A program made the position numbers and the translations under genes. A stretch of 62,707 nucleotides of DNA from Paralimibaculum aggregatum (lineage in GTDB: Bacteria; Pseudomonadota; Alphaproteobacteria; Rhodobacterales; Rhodobacteraceae). This document shows positions 55,288 through 62,707 of the stretch, piece by piece. Numbering within the stretch: position 1 is the stretch's first letter; each line of letters starts with the position of its first letter. The DNA lies in contig NZ_BSYI01000028.1 in the NCBI RefSeq assembly GCF_030270585.1, positions 1 through 62,707 of the forward strand, given 5' to 3'. The notes under the pieces are model-generated. The model had not been told where the DNA came from, made no database searches, and saw nothing but the letters and a program-made list of their open reading frames with translations.

Positions 55288-55830
55288 TCAGTCGAGATCG
55301 TTGAAGGCCGCCGTGAAGCCGCGCAGCGAGATCGTGACGCTGACCTCGCCGCGGCGCGGCGCCACCACGGTCATCGCCGCATTGGTGCCGCGCTTCATCT
55401 GGGCGAGGAAGTCGGCGCTCATCGGCGAGCGCATCAGGCAGCCGTTCTGCAGGCAGATGTCGAACGGCGCGGCGCGCTCCTGCCCGCCGTCGATCTTGAC
55501 CCGCAGGCCGGCCTTCAGCGCGACGCCGAGCGGCGCCAGCACATCCATCGCCGCGGGCACCACCTCGCCGTTCTCGGCCTTCACGTCCTTCAGCTCGCGG
55601 ATCGTGACGGCGAGCACCTCGTTGCCCTGCGAATCGCTGCCGATCTGGCGCATCGCGCAGACATCGCGGCCCTCGATGCAGACCACGTCCCAGTCGCCAT
55701 GGGTCGACTTCTTCACTTCCTTGGGAGGCTGGCCGTCCTGCGCCGCGGCGGGGCCGGTCGCGCAGGCGCCGAGGAAGCCGGCGATCAGCAGGGCAGAGAG
55801 CGGGGCGAGGGCGAAACGGCTCTTGGGCAT
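55288..55830 (-). CDS. Invasion-associated locus B (IalB) family lipoprotein
   Basis: A 180-residue envelope protein. The leader MPKSRFALAPLSALLIAGFL ends in a lipobox FLGAC (Cys23), so it is probably a lipoprotein. The IalB domain shows HGDWDVVCIEGRDVCAMRQIG and a paired-cysteine segment FDICLQNGCLMRSPMSADFL, the usual disulfide positions of the family. It is convergent with the ketosynthase gene. Function of the family outside host-associated bacteria is unclear. Confidence 0.9.
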   Translation of the reverse strand: MPKSRFALAPLSALLIAGFLGACATGPAAAQDGQPPKEVKKSTHGDWDVVCIEGRDVCAMRQIGSDSQGNEVLAVTIRELKDVKAENGEVVPAAMDVLAPLGVALKAGLRVKIDGGQERAAPFDICLQNGCLMRSPMSADFLAQMKRGTNAAMTVVAPRRGEVSVTISLRGFTAAFNDLD

Positions 55831-56355
55831 CAAGGTCTTAGCCTCCGGGCAAAAGGGGGACGGCAGCGCTTCCGCCGCGCGTGTCGCGGGCACCCTGCCA
55901 AGGCTTCGCGCCGAAATCAACCGCAGCCCGCCGCCGGTCTGCCGCGGCATCGGAGCCGCATCGCCCGGACAGCATAAGGGCGCCCCGGGGGCGCCCCTAG
56001 CCGCCACGGCGAACCGTGGCTGAATTGCTTCCCTGTCGAACTGGCTTTGCGCCTTGGCCCGAATGGTTAGCAAGTGTTGCGACAAGGTCAACCGGATAGT
56101 CCAAACAAATCCGCCTTTCCTGCAGATTTTTTCATCCGCCGAAACGGTATTGCGGAAACCTGGCGCAAATCGCTGCACTGCACGAAAAAAACGGCCGCGC
56201 TAGGCACGCGCGACCAAGTCGACAGGGAGGTGGTACGCCGCCGGCCTGCGAGACAAGTGCAGGAGCGGCACCAATTCGGGAACGATCGCCGAAACTAGTT
56301 AACAAATTCACCATATCCCGCTATCGGAGTAGGGAAATCGGGTTTGGGGGGCGAC
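55831..56355. other. Intergenic region between IalB and HerA-like genes
   Basis: About 525 bases. A strong hairpin built on gggcgcccc/ggggcgccc lies near 55978-55997. The remainder (56020-56340) is much less GC-rich, with runs such as gattttttc and cgaaaaaaac, and probably carries the promoter of the HerA-like gene near ccgctatcggagtaggg. No coding frame is supported. Confidence 0.45.
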
Positions 56356-57858
56356 ATGGACACGAGCTCTGGCACGATCTTCGTCGGCGGCGGCGGCGCT
56401 GCCCAGGACACGCCCTGCGTGCTGCGGCTCGACCTCGGCAACCGGCACGGGCTGATCACCGGGGCCACCGGCACCGGCAAGACCGTGACGCTGCAGATTC
56501 TGGCCGAGGGATTCGCCCGGGCCGGCACCAGCGTGTTCCTCGCCGATGTGAAGGGCGATCTCTCGGGCCTCGCCGAATCAGGCGCGCCGACCGATCCGCT
56601 GCATCCGAAGCTGCAGGAGCGCGCGGCGACCATCGGCCTCGACCCCTATCCCTACGAGAAGACGGCGGTCGAGTTCTGGGACGTGTTCGGCGAGCAGGGC
56701 CACCCGGTGCGCACCACCGTGACCGAGATGGGGCCGCTGCTGCTGGCCCGGCTGATGGACCTGAACGAGACCCAGGAGGGCGTGCTGACCATCGCCTTCC
56801 ATCTTGCCGAGGACGAGGGGCTGGCGCTGCTCGACCTCAAGGACCTGCGCGCCATGCTGACCCATCTCGGCGAGAACGCGCGCGAGGTCGGGCTGCGCTA
56901 TGGCCGGGTCTCGACCGCCTCGATCGGCGCGATCCAGCGCCGGCTGCTGGTGCTCGAGACCGAGGGCGCGGCCGGCTTCTTCGGCGAGCCGGCGCTCGAG
57001 CTGGCCGACCTGCTTGCCCCGGCCCCGGACGGCCGCGGCCGGGTCAACATCCTCGCCGCCGACAGGCTGATGCACTCGCCCCGGCTCTACGCGATCTTCC
57101 TGCTCTGGCTGCTCTCGGAGCTCTGGGAGGAGCTGCCCGAGGTGGGCGATCCGGAGCGCCCGCGCTTCGTCTTCTTCTTCGACGAGGCGCATCTGCTGTT
57201 CGACCGGGCGCCGCGGGTGCTGGTGCAGAAGGTCGAGCAGGTGGCGCGGCTGATCCGCTCCAAGGGCGTCGGGGTCTATTTCGTCACGCAGAACCCGGAC
57301 GACGTGCCGGAGGACGTGCTGTCGCAGCTCGGCAACCGCTTCAGCCATGCGCTGCGCGCCTATACCCCGCGCCAGCGCAAGGCGCTGCGCGCCGCGGCCG
57401 AGACCTTCCGGCCCAATCCGCGCTTCGACACCGCCGAGGCGATCCGCGATCTCGGCGTCGGCGAGGCGCTGGTGAGCTGCCTCGAGACGAAGGGCGTGCC
57501 GGCGGTGGTCGAGCGGGTGCTGATCCGCCCGCCCAGCTCGCGCCTCGGCCCCTGCGACCCGGCGACGCGGGCGCGCATCCGCGCCGCCTCGCCGCTGGCC
57601 CGCCGCTATGCCCGCAGCATCGACCGCGAGTCGGCCTACGAGCTGCTCGCCGAGCGCGCCGCGGCGCGGGCCGAGCGCGAGGCGCGCGAGGCCGAGGACG
57701 CGCTGCGCGAGAAGGAGCGCGCGCGGGCCGGGCGCGGCAGCGGCCGCAGCCGGCGGCAGAGCCCGCTGGAGGCCGGGGTCAGCTCGGCGATGCGCTCGGT
57801 CGGGCGGCAGCTCGGCAACCGGCTGGTGCGCTCGCTGATCCGCGGGCTGTTCCGGTGA
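56356..57858 (+). CDS. HerA-like / DUF853 ATPase
   Basis: A 500-residue P-loop ATPase of the HerA/FtsK superfamily, DUF853 type. It has Walker A GATGTGKT (about 36-43), VFLADVKGDLSGLAESG, Walker B RFVFFFDEAHLLF, the sensor-like VYFVTQNPDDVPEDVLSQLGNR and an arginine region HALRAYTPRQRKA. The C-terminal tail is charged and Arg-rich. Members are thought to act as DNA-associated hexameric ATPases, but the role of the DUF853 branch is not established. An ATG with GGGGGG upstream is used rather than the TTG 12 bases before. It overlaps the next gene by four bases (GTGA). Confidence 0.9.
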   Translation: MDTSSGTIFVGGGGAAQDTPCVLRLDLGNRHGLITGATGTGKTVTLQILAEGFARAGTSVFLADVKGDLSGLAESGAPTDPLHPKLQERAATIGLDPYPYEKTAVEFWDVFGEQGHPVRTTVTEMGPLLLARLMDLNETQEGVLTIAFHLAEDEGLALLDLKDLRAMLTHLGENAREVGLRYGRVSTASIGAIQRRLLVLETEGAAGFFGEPALELADLLAPAPDGRGRVNILAADRLMHSPRLYAIFLLWLLSELWEELPEVGDPERPRFVFFFDEAHLLFDRAPRVLVQKVEQVARLIRSKGVGVYFVTQNPDDVPEDVLSQLGNRFSHALRAYTPRQRKALRAAAETFRPNPRFDTAEAIRDLGVGEALVSCLETKGVPAVVERVLIRPPSSRLGPCDPATRARIRAASPLARRYARSIDRESAYELLAERAAARAEREAREAEDALREKERARAGRGSGRSRRQSPLEAGVSSAMRSVGRQLGNRLVRSLIRGLFR

Positions 57859-58880
57859 GCCTGCGCCTGCCGCTCGATCTCGCGGCGCTGGGGCGCTACC
57901 TGGCCGGGACGCTCGGCATCGACGGCCCGCTCGAGGCGCGGCAGTTCTCCGGCGGGCAGTCGAACCCGACCTATCTGCTGGAGGCGCCCGGGGCGCGGCT
58001 GGTGCTGCGCCGCAAGCCGCCGGGGGCGCTGCTGCCGAAGGCGCACATGATCGAGCGGGAATACCGGGTGATGGCGGCGCTCGGCGCGGCCGGCTTCCCG
58101 GTGCCGCGGATGCGGGCGCTCTGCGAGGACCCGGGCGTGATCGGCGCCGCCTTCTACGTGATGGACCATGTCGAGGGCCGGGTGCTGTTCGACACCGGGA
58201 TGCCGGGGCTCGCGCCGGCCGAGCGGGCGGCGATCTACCACGCGCTGGTCGACACGCTGGCGGCGCTGCACCGGATCGACCCGGCGGCCGCCGGGCTCGG
58301 CGATTTCGGGCGCCCGGGCGGCTATCTCGGCCGCCAGGTGGCGATCTGGGCCGGGCAGTACGCCGCCTCGGAGACGCAGGCGATCCCGGCGATGGACCGG
58401 CTCGCGGCCTGGCTGCCGGAGGCGGTGGCGCGGGTGCCGGACGAGACCTGCCTGGTGCATGGCGACTACCGGCTCGACAACGTGATCCTGGCGCCCGGGG
58501 CGCCGGAGATCCGCGCGGTGCTCGACTGGGAGCTCGCCACCCTCGGCCACCCGCTCTCCGACCTCGCCTATTTCCTGATGACCTGGCGGTTTCCCGCCGG
58601 GCTGCGCTACGGGCTGGCGGAGAGCGATCTCGCCGGCCTCGGCATCCCGCCGCTGGAGGCGCTGGCCGAGCGCTACGCCGCGGCCACCGGGCGCGGCCGG
58701 CTGCCGGATCTCGACCTGCTGCTGGCGTTCTCGATCTTCCGCATGGCGGCGATCATCCAGGGCGTCTATGCCCGCGGGCTGGCCGGCAACGCGGCCGACG
58801 AGGCGGCGCTCTCGATGGGCGCCGACGTGCCGCGCCTCGCCGCCATCGCCGAGGCCCATGCCGCCCGCGCCGGGCTCTGA
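57855..58880 (+). CDS. Phosphotransferase (APH) family protein
   Basis: A 341-residue aminoglycoside phosphotransferase-fold kinase. It shows QFSGGQSNPTYLLEA, the catalytic Brenner motif LVHGDYRLDNVIL and the metal-binding VLDWELATLGHPLSDLAY. This branch resembles the kinase domain found with acyl-CoA dehydrogenases (ACAD10/11-like), so a 4-hydroxyacyl-CoA kinase role is possible but unproven. It starts with GTG, coupled to the HerA-like gene. Its 3' end runs straight into a 12-bp repeat array. Confidence 0.87.
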   Translation: MSLRLPLDLAALGRYLAGTLGIDGPLEARQFSGGQSNPTYLLEAPGARLVLRRKPPGALLPKAHMIEREYRVMAALGAAGFPVPRMRALCEDPGVIGAAFYVMDHVEGRVLFDTGMPGLAPAERAAIYHALVDTLAALHRIDPAAAGLGDFGRPGGYLGRQVAIWAGQYAASETQAIPAMDRLAAWLPEAVARVPDETCLVHGDYRLDNVILAPGAPEIRAVLDWELATLGHPLSDLAYFLMTWRFPAGLRYGLAESDLAGLGIPPLEALAERYAAATGRGRLPDLDLLLAFSIFRMAAIIQGVYARGLAGNAADEAALSMGADVPRLAAIAEAHAARAGL

Positions 58881-58894
58881 GCCGGTCGCCGGGC

Positions 58895-59460
58895 CGCCGC
58901 GCTCCGGGCCACGCTCAGGGCCACGCTCGGGGCCGCACTCCGGGCCAGGCGCCGAACCGCGCTCCGGGCGGGGGCTCTCGGCCACGCGCCGAATCGTGCT
59001 CCAGGCCGGGCGCTGGGCCGGGCTTTCGGCTACGCTCCAAATCCCGCTCCGGGCCGGGCGCCGAACCGCACTCCGGGTCGGGCGCCAAACCGGATGCCGG
59101 GCCGGGTGCTGGGCCGCGCTCCGGGCCGCGCATCGGGCCGCTCTCCGGGCCGGGCGCCGAACCCGGCTCGGGGCCACGCTCCAGGGCGAGCGCTGGGCCG
59201 CTCTCCGGGCGGGGCGCCAAACCGGGCTAGGGGCCGGGCTCCAAGGCAGGCGCTGGGCGGGACTATGGGTCACACTCGGGGGCGGGCGCTGGGCCGCGCC
59301 CCGAACTGCGCTCCGGGCCGGGCGACGGACCGGACTCGGGGCCGGGCTCTCGGCCAAGCTTCGGAGCGGGCGCCGAACCGGGCGCCGAACCGTGCTCCGG
59401 GTCACGCTCCGGGGCGGGCGCTGGGGCTGGCACCGAACCGGGCGCCGATCCGGGGCGGCG
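58895..59460. repeat. 12-bp degenerate tandem repeats
   Basis: Dozens of 12-base units alternating between gggccgcgctcc, gggccgggcgcc and gaaccgcgctcc types fill the gap between the phosphotransferase gene and mmsA. The last coding bases of the kinase gene (gccgggctctgagcc) resemble the array word gccgggctctcggcc, so the array may have been seeded from the gene end. The unit is a multiple of three, so spurious open frames occur on both strands. From 59461 to 59701 nothing else is recognised. Confidence 0.88.
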
Positions 59461-59701
59461 GCGCGGCGACCGCGGCCGGCGGCCGGCGGCGCGGGGTTCG
59501 CGGGAACCTTCGGCCCGAACCTGTGCTCCGGGAACTTTTCCGCCGGGCGCGCGGCGCGCATCGGAACCTTTGTCCGTGCGGCACGGACGGCCGGCGCGGG
59601 CGAACCTTGCTGCCCGCCCCCCGCGACACCGGGCCAGACTTGACCGGCGCCGCGAAACGCGGGACGAGATCTGCAATCGCTCAACACGGAAGGATGCGGA
59701 C

Positions 59702-61204
59702 ATGACCCAGGAGCTCACCCATTTCATCGGCGGCCAGCATGTGAAGGGGACCTCGGGCCGCTTCTCGGACGTCTTCAACCCGGCGACCGGCGAGGTCCAG
59801 GCGAAATGCCCGCTGGCCAGCACCGACGAGGTGCGCGCGGCGGTCGTCAACGCCCGCGAGGCGCAGCCCGCCTGGGCCGCCACCAACCCGCAGAAGCGCG
59901 CCCGGGTGATGATGAAGTTCGTCCAGCTGCTGCACCGCGACATGGACAAGCTCGCCGAGGCGCTGTCGCGCGAGCACGGCAAGACCATCCCCGACGCCCG
60001 CGGCGACGTGCAGCGCGGGCTCGAGGTGGCGGAGTTCTGCATCGGCGCGCCGCATCTGCTGAAGGGCGAGTATACCGAGGGCGCCGGCCCCGGCATCGAC
60101 ATGTTCTCGCTGCGCCAGCCGGTCGGCGTGGCGGCCGGGATCACCCCGTTCAACTTCCCCGCGATGATCCCGATGTGGAAGTTCTGCCCGGCGATCGCCT
60201 GCGGCAACTCCTTCATCCTGAAGCCCTCGGAGCGCGACCCCTCGGTGCCGCTGATGCTGGCCGAGCTGATGCTCGAGGCCGGCGCCCCGGCCGGCGTGCT
60301 GAACGTGGTGAACGGCGACAAGGAGGCGGTCGACGCGATCCTCGACGACGAGGATATCGGCGCCGTCGGCTTCGTCGGCTCCACCTCGATCGCGCATTAC
60401 GTCTATTCCCGCGGCACCGCGGCGGGCAAGCGCGTGCAGTGCTTCGGCGGCGCCAAGAACCACATGATCGTGATGCCGGATGCCGATCTCGACCAGGCGG
60501 TGGACGCGCTGGTCGGCGCCGGCTATGGCGCCGCCGGCGAGCGCTGCATGGCGATCTCGGTGGCGGTGCCGGTGGGCGAGGAGACCGCCGACCGGCTGAT
60601 CGAGAAGCTGGCGCCGCGCGTCGAGAGCCTGAAGATCGGCCCCTATACCGCCGGCGAGGACGTCGATTTCGGCCCGCTGGTCACCGCCGAGGCCTATCGC
60701 CGGGTGAAGGGGCTGGTGGACCGCGGCATCGAGGAGGGCGCCAAGCTGGTGGTCGACGGGCGCGACTTCAGGCTGCAGGGCTACGAGAACGGCAACTTCA
60801 TCGGCGGCTGCCTGTTCGACAACGTGACCCGCGACATGGACATCTACCGCACCGAGATCTTCGGCCCGGTGCTCTCGACGGTGCGGGCGAGCTCCTACGA
60901 GGAGGCGCTCGGGCTGGCGATGGACCACGAATACGGCAACGGCGTCGCGATCTACACCCGCGACGGCGACACCGCGCGCAACTTCCTCAGCCGGGTGAAT
61001 GTCGGCATGGTGGGGATCAACGTTCCGATCCCGGTGCCGCTGGCCTACCACACCTTCGGCGGCTGGAAGAAATCTGTGTTCGGTGACCTGAACCAGCACG
61101 GCCCCGACGCCTTCCGCTTCTACACCCGGACCAAGACGGTGACCTCGCGCTGGCCTTCGGGGGTGAAGGAAGGGGCGGACTTCTCGATCCCGACGATGGA
61201 CTGA
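59702..61204 (+). CDS. mmsA: CoA-acylating methylmalonate-semialdehyde dehydrogenase
   Basis: A 500-residue aldehyde dehydrogenase that converts methylmalonate semialdehyde to propionyl-CoA (valine, thymine or inositol catabolism). Visible are ITPFNFPAMIPMWKFCPAIA, the cofactor loop GFVGSTSIAHYVYSRG, the FGGAKNHMIVMPDAD block in which the usual glutamate is replaced as in this CoA-dependent branch, and the catalytic cysteine Cys282 in AAGERCMAISVAV. The start MTQELTHF follows GGAAGGA. It stands alone between two repeat arrays. Confidence 0.95.
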   Translation: MTQELTHFIGGQHVKGTSGRFSDVFNPATGEVQAKCPLASTDEVRAAVVNAREAQPAWAATNPQKRARVMMKFVQLLHRDMDKLAEALSREHGKTIPDARGDVQRGLEVAEFCIGAPHLLKGEYTEGAGPGIDMFSLRQPVGVAAGITPFNFPAMIPMWKFCPAIACGNSFILKPSERDPSVPLMLAELMLEAGAPAGVLNVVNGDKEAVDAILDDEDIGAVGFVGSTSIAHYVYSRGTAAGKRVQCFGGAKNHMIVMPDADLDQAVDALVGAGYGAAGERCMAISVAVPVGEETADRLIEKLAPRVESLKIGPYTAGEDVDFGPLVTAEAYRRVKGLVDRGIEEGAKLVVDGRDFRLQGYENGNFIGGCLFDNVTRDMDIYRTEIFGPVLSTVRASSYEEALGLAMDHEYGNGVAIYTRDGDTARNFLSRVNVGMVGINVPIPVPLAYHTFGGWKKSVFGDLNQHGPDAFRFYTRTKTVTSRWPSGVKEGADFSIPTMD

Positions 61205-61227
61205 GCCGGGACTGGCGTGAAGGGGTG

Positions 61228-61292
61228 GCGGGCCGGGCCCGCCGCCTCCCCCGCCCCTGAGATGTCGCGGCGGCTGCGAGGACATCGCAGCC
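61228..61292 (+). terminator. Two hairpins after mmsA
   Basis: GGCGGGC-CGG-GCCCGCC lies near 61228-61244, and a perfect eight-base stem GGCTGCGA-GGACA-TCGCAGCC at 61272-61292. There is no T tract. They are the only stable folds between the mmsA stop and the repeat array. Confidence 0.45.
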
Positions 61293-61330
61293 CACCCATG
61301 GGAGGCGGCGGCCCCGGCTTAGGCGCGGCG

Positions 61331-62425
61331 CCAGTTCTCCGGCAGCGGTGCCCGCGGCAGGCCGGGTGGCGGAGCGGGCGGCGGCGACAGTGCCGGAAGA
61401 TCGGGGAGCCCCCTGCCCCATCCGATCCCCCTCCCTCTACCTCGTCGTCGGGTGGGGCCGTGGCGGCGGCGTTGCCGGCCCGGGCGCCGCGTCAGTTCTC
61501 CGGCAGCGGCGGCAGTGCCGGAAGATGGGGAAGACCCGCTGCGCCATCCGATCTCCCGTCATCTCCCCTAGCCTCGTCGTTGGCCGCGGGGGCGGTGGGC
61601 GAGGCCCGGCCGCCGTGTCACTTCTCCGGCAGCGGTGCCTCTGGCAGACCGGGCAGCGGTGCGGGTGGCGTCGGAAGACCGCGGAGATTGGCTGACCCGT
61701 CCGCTCTCCCGTCTTCTCCCTCATCCTCGCCGTCGGCCGTGGAGGCGGCGAGCCCGGCCCGGGCGCTGCGGAAGTTCTCCGGCAGCGTTGCCTGCGGCAG
61801 GTCGGGCAGCCGAGCGGGCGGCAGCGCCGGAAGTCCGGGGAGATCGGCTGCACCATCCGATCCCCCGTCTTCTCCCTCGTCTTCGTCGTCGGCCGGGGCC
61901 GCGACTGTCCCTGCCCGGACGCTGCATGAATTCTCCGGCGGCGGTTTCTACGGCGGGCCGGGCTGCGGTGTGGGTGGCGGTGCAAGCGCCGGAAGATCGG
62001 GAAGACCCGCTGCGCCATCCGATCCCCCGTCTTCTCCCTCATCCTCGTCGTTGGCCGCCGGGGTGGCGGGCGAGGCCCGGGCGCTGTGTCAGTTCTCCGG
62101 CAGCGGTGCATGCGGCGGGCCGGGCAGCGGTGTGGGCGGCGGCGCCAGAACCGGAAGACCAGGGAGTTCGGTTGCCCCGTCCGGTCCACCGCCCCATTCC
62201 TTGTCCTCGCCGTCGGCCGGGGCCACGGCGGGCGCGGCCCGGGCGCTGCGGAAGTTCTCTGGCAGGGGTGTCTGCGGCAGGCCGGGTGGCGGCGACAGCG
62301 CCGGAGGACCGGGGAGATCGGCTTTCCCGTTCGCACTCCCGTCTTCTTTCTCGCCCTCGTCGTCGGCTGGGGTCGCGGCGGCGGCGGTTCCGGCCCCCGT
62401 GCGGCGTCAGTTCTCCGGCAGCGGG
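61331..62425 (-). repeat. About 157-bp tandem copies of a gene 3' end
   Basis: The word agttctccggcagcgg or a close variant marks units at 61331, 61491, 61618, 61771, 61927, 62088, 62251 and 62410 (spacing 127-163). Read on the minus strand, each unit resembles the last 50 or so residues of the protein entering from the right end, LPGLPxLxPP...PLPEN, followed by an acidic DDEDEGEDG block. Some copies keep the TGA after PEN and others read ENFRSAR through it. The rightmost unit is the true gene end. Confidence 0.88.
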
Positions 62426-62707
62426 GCCTGTGGCAGGCCTGGCAGCGGAGCGGCGGGCGGGGACAGTGCCGGACGGCCGGGGAGATCGGCTGCGGTGTCC
62501 GCTCCGGCATCGTCGGCGGCTGCTTCTCCTCCGTCCGGTTCCCCGTCCAAGGCCCCGTCCTCTTCCCCGTGCTCGTCCTCGGCCGCGGCCGCGGCGGCGG
62601 CGGCGAGGGCCTCTGGCGAGGGGCGGGCGCGCGGCAGCGGCGTGCTTTCGGGCGCGAAGCTTTCCTCCTCGGGCCGCGCCGGCAGCGCGAAGCCCGGCGC
62701 CGCGAGC
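62407..62707 (-). CDS. C-terminal part of an acidic, Pro/Ala-rich protein (partial)
   Basis: A minus-strand frame enters from beyond the right edge and stops at TGA 62407-62409. The visible 99 residues include LPARPEEESFAPESTPLPRA, an eight-residue alanine run, EDEHGEEDGALDGEPDGG and the end LPGLPQAPLPEN. Codon third positions are GC-rich and composition is low-complexity and acidic, as for a disordered C-terminal tail. The family cannot be told from this part. Decayed copies of this tail form the array to the left. Confidence 0.65.
   Translation of the reverse strand, partial: LAAPGFALPARPEEESFAPESTPLPRARPSPEALAAAAAAAAEDEHGEEDGALDGEPDGGEAAADDAGADTAADLPGRPALSPPAAPLPGLPQAPLPEN

Noticed and set aside
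59094-59705. Open frames in the 12-bp array before mmsA
   Set aside because: The 12-base unit keeps several frames open on both strands; there are no start signals or domain features.
61437-62510. A 357-codon minus-strand ORF rich in RCRRTDAAPGP repeats
   Set aside because: It overlaps the true gene end in another frame. The acidic PLPEN frame explains the repeats and has proper codon bias, so this Arg/Pro frame is a shadow.

Overview
The window is a very GC-rich bacterial chromosome segment. It has strong GC bias at third codon positions, ATGA/GTGA/TGATG gene junctions, and an alphaproteobacterial gene content: IalB-family protein, DUF882/YcbK Tat protein, hexameric tyrosine-coordinated heme protein, TRAP and Liv transporters, and a leucine catabolic (liu) operon. 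I infer a member of Rhodobacterales or a close relative. No phage, plasmid or CRISPR signature is visible.

Layout. 0.8-3.7 kb: a two-component system divergent from a secreted EF-hand protein. 3.8-15.3 kb: a minus-strand catabolic island (class V aminotransferase, LysR regulator, metallo-beta-lactamase-fold hydrolase, ThDP enzyme, class I aminotransferase, TetR regulator, complete Liv-type ABC transporter). Two near-identical AT-rich operators tie the tetR-liv operon to the hydrolase/ThDP/aminotransferase genes. 15.4-22.2 kb: methylglyoxal synthase convergent with liuABDEC. 22.6-27.5 kb: DEAD-box helicase, then a nitric-oxide-type module (nsrR, heme protein, DUF6522 protein, divergent truncated hemoglobin) with a candidate NsrR operator, followed by nitronate monooxygenase and 5-formyl-THF cyclo-ligase. 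27.6-31.4 kb: a TRAP transporter with a PEP mutase/isocitrate lyase-family enzyme. 32.5-37.8 kb: a hypothetical protein, then a tight operon of two different dynamin-like GTPases and a roadblock/LC7-like protein. 39.7-41.5 kb: a minus-strand trio (108-aa protein, Arg-rich repeat ORF, PAS protein) joined by ATGA overlaps. 41.6-44.7 kb: LysR regulator and a glycine-rich secreted DUF4214 protein. 44.7-49.5 kb: gene-poor, with tandem repeats and decayed IS3- and IS256-family transposases. 49.5-56 kb: tRNA(CAT), cell-wall enzymes (DUF882, L,D-transpeptidase), lpxD-acp-ketosynthase, IalB lipoprotein. 56.3-62.7 kb: HerA-like ATPase, phosphotransferase, methylmalonate-semialdehyde dehydrogenase, and the 3' end of a gene entering from the right.

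The most unusual property is the number of unrelated imperfect tandem-repeat arrays (units of 12, 14, 15, 16, 30, 52, about 108/134, 131, 142, 157 and 209 bp). Most sit directly downstream of gene 3' ends. In at least two cases (23.8-24.3 kb and 61.3-62.4 kb) the unit is a copy of the neighbouring gene's own 3' end, which suggests recurrent duplication of gene termini. The most interesting protein module is the dynamin/dynamin/roadblock operon, whose second GTPase carries about 24 pentapeptide repeats between its GTPase domain and its C-terminal domain.
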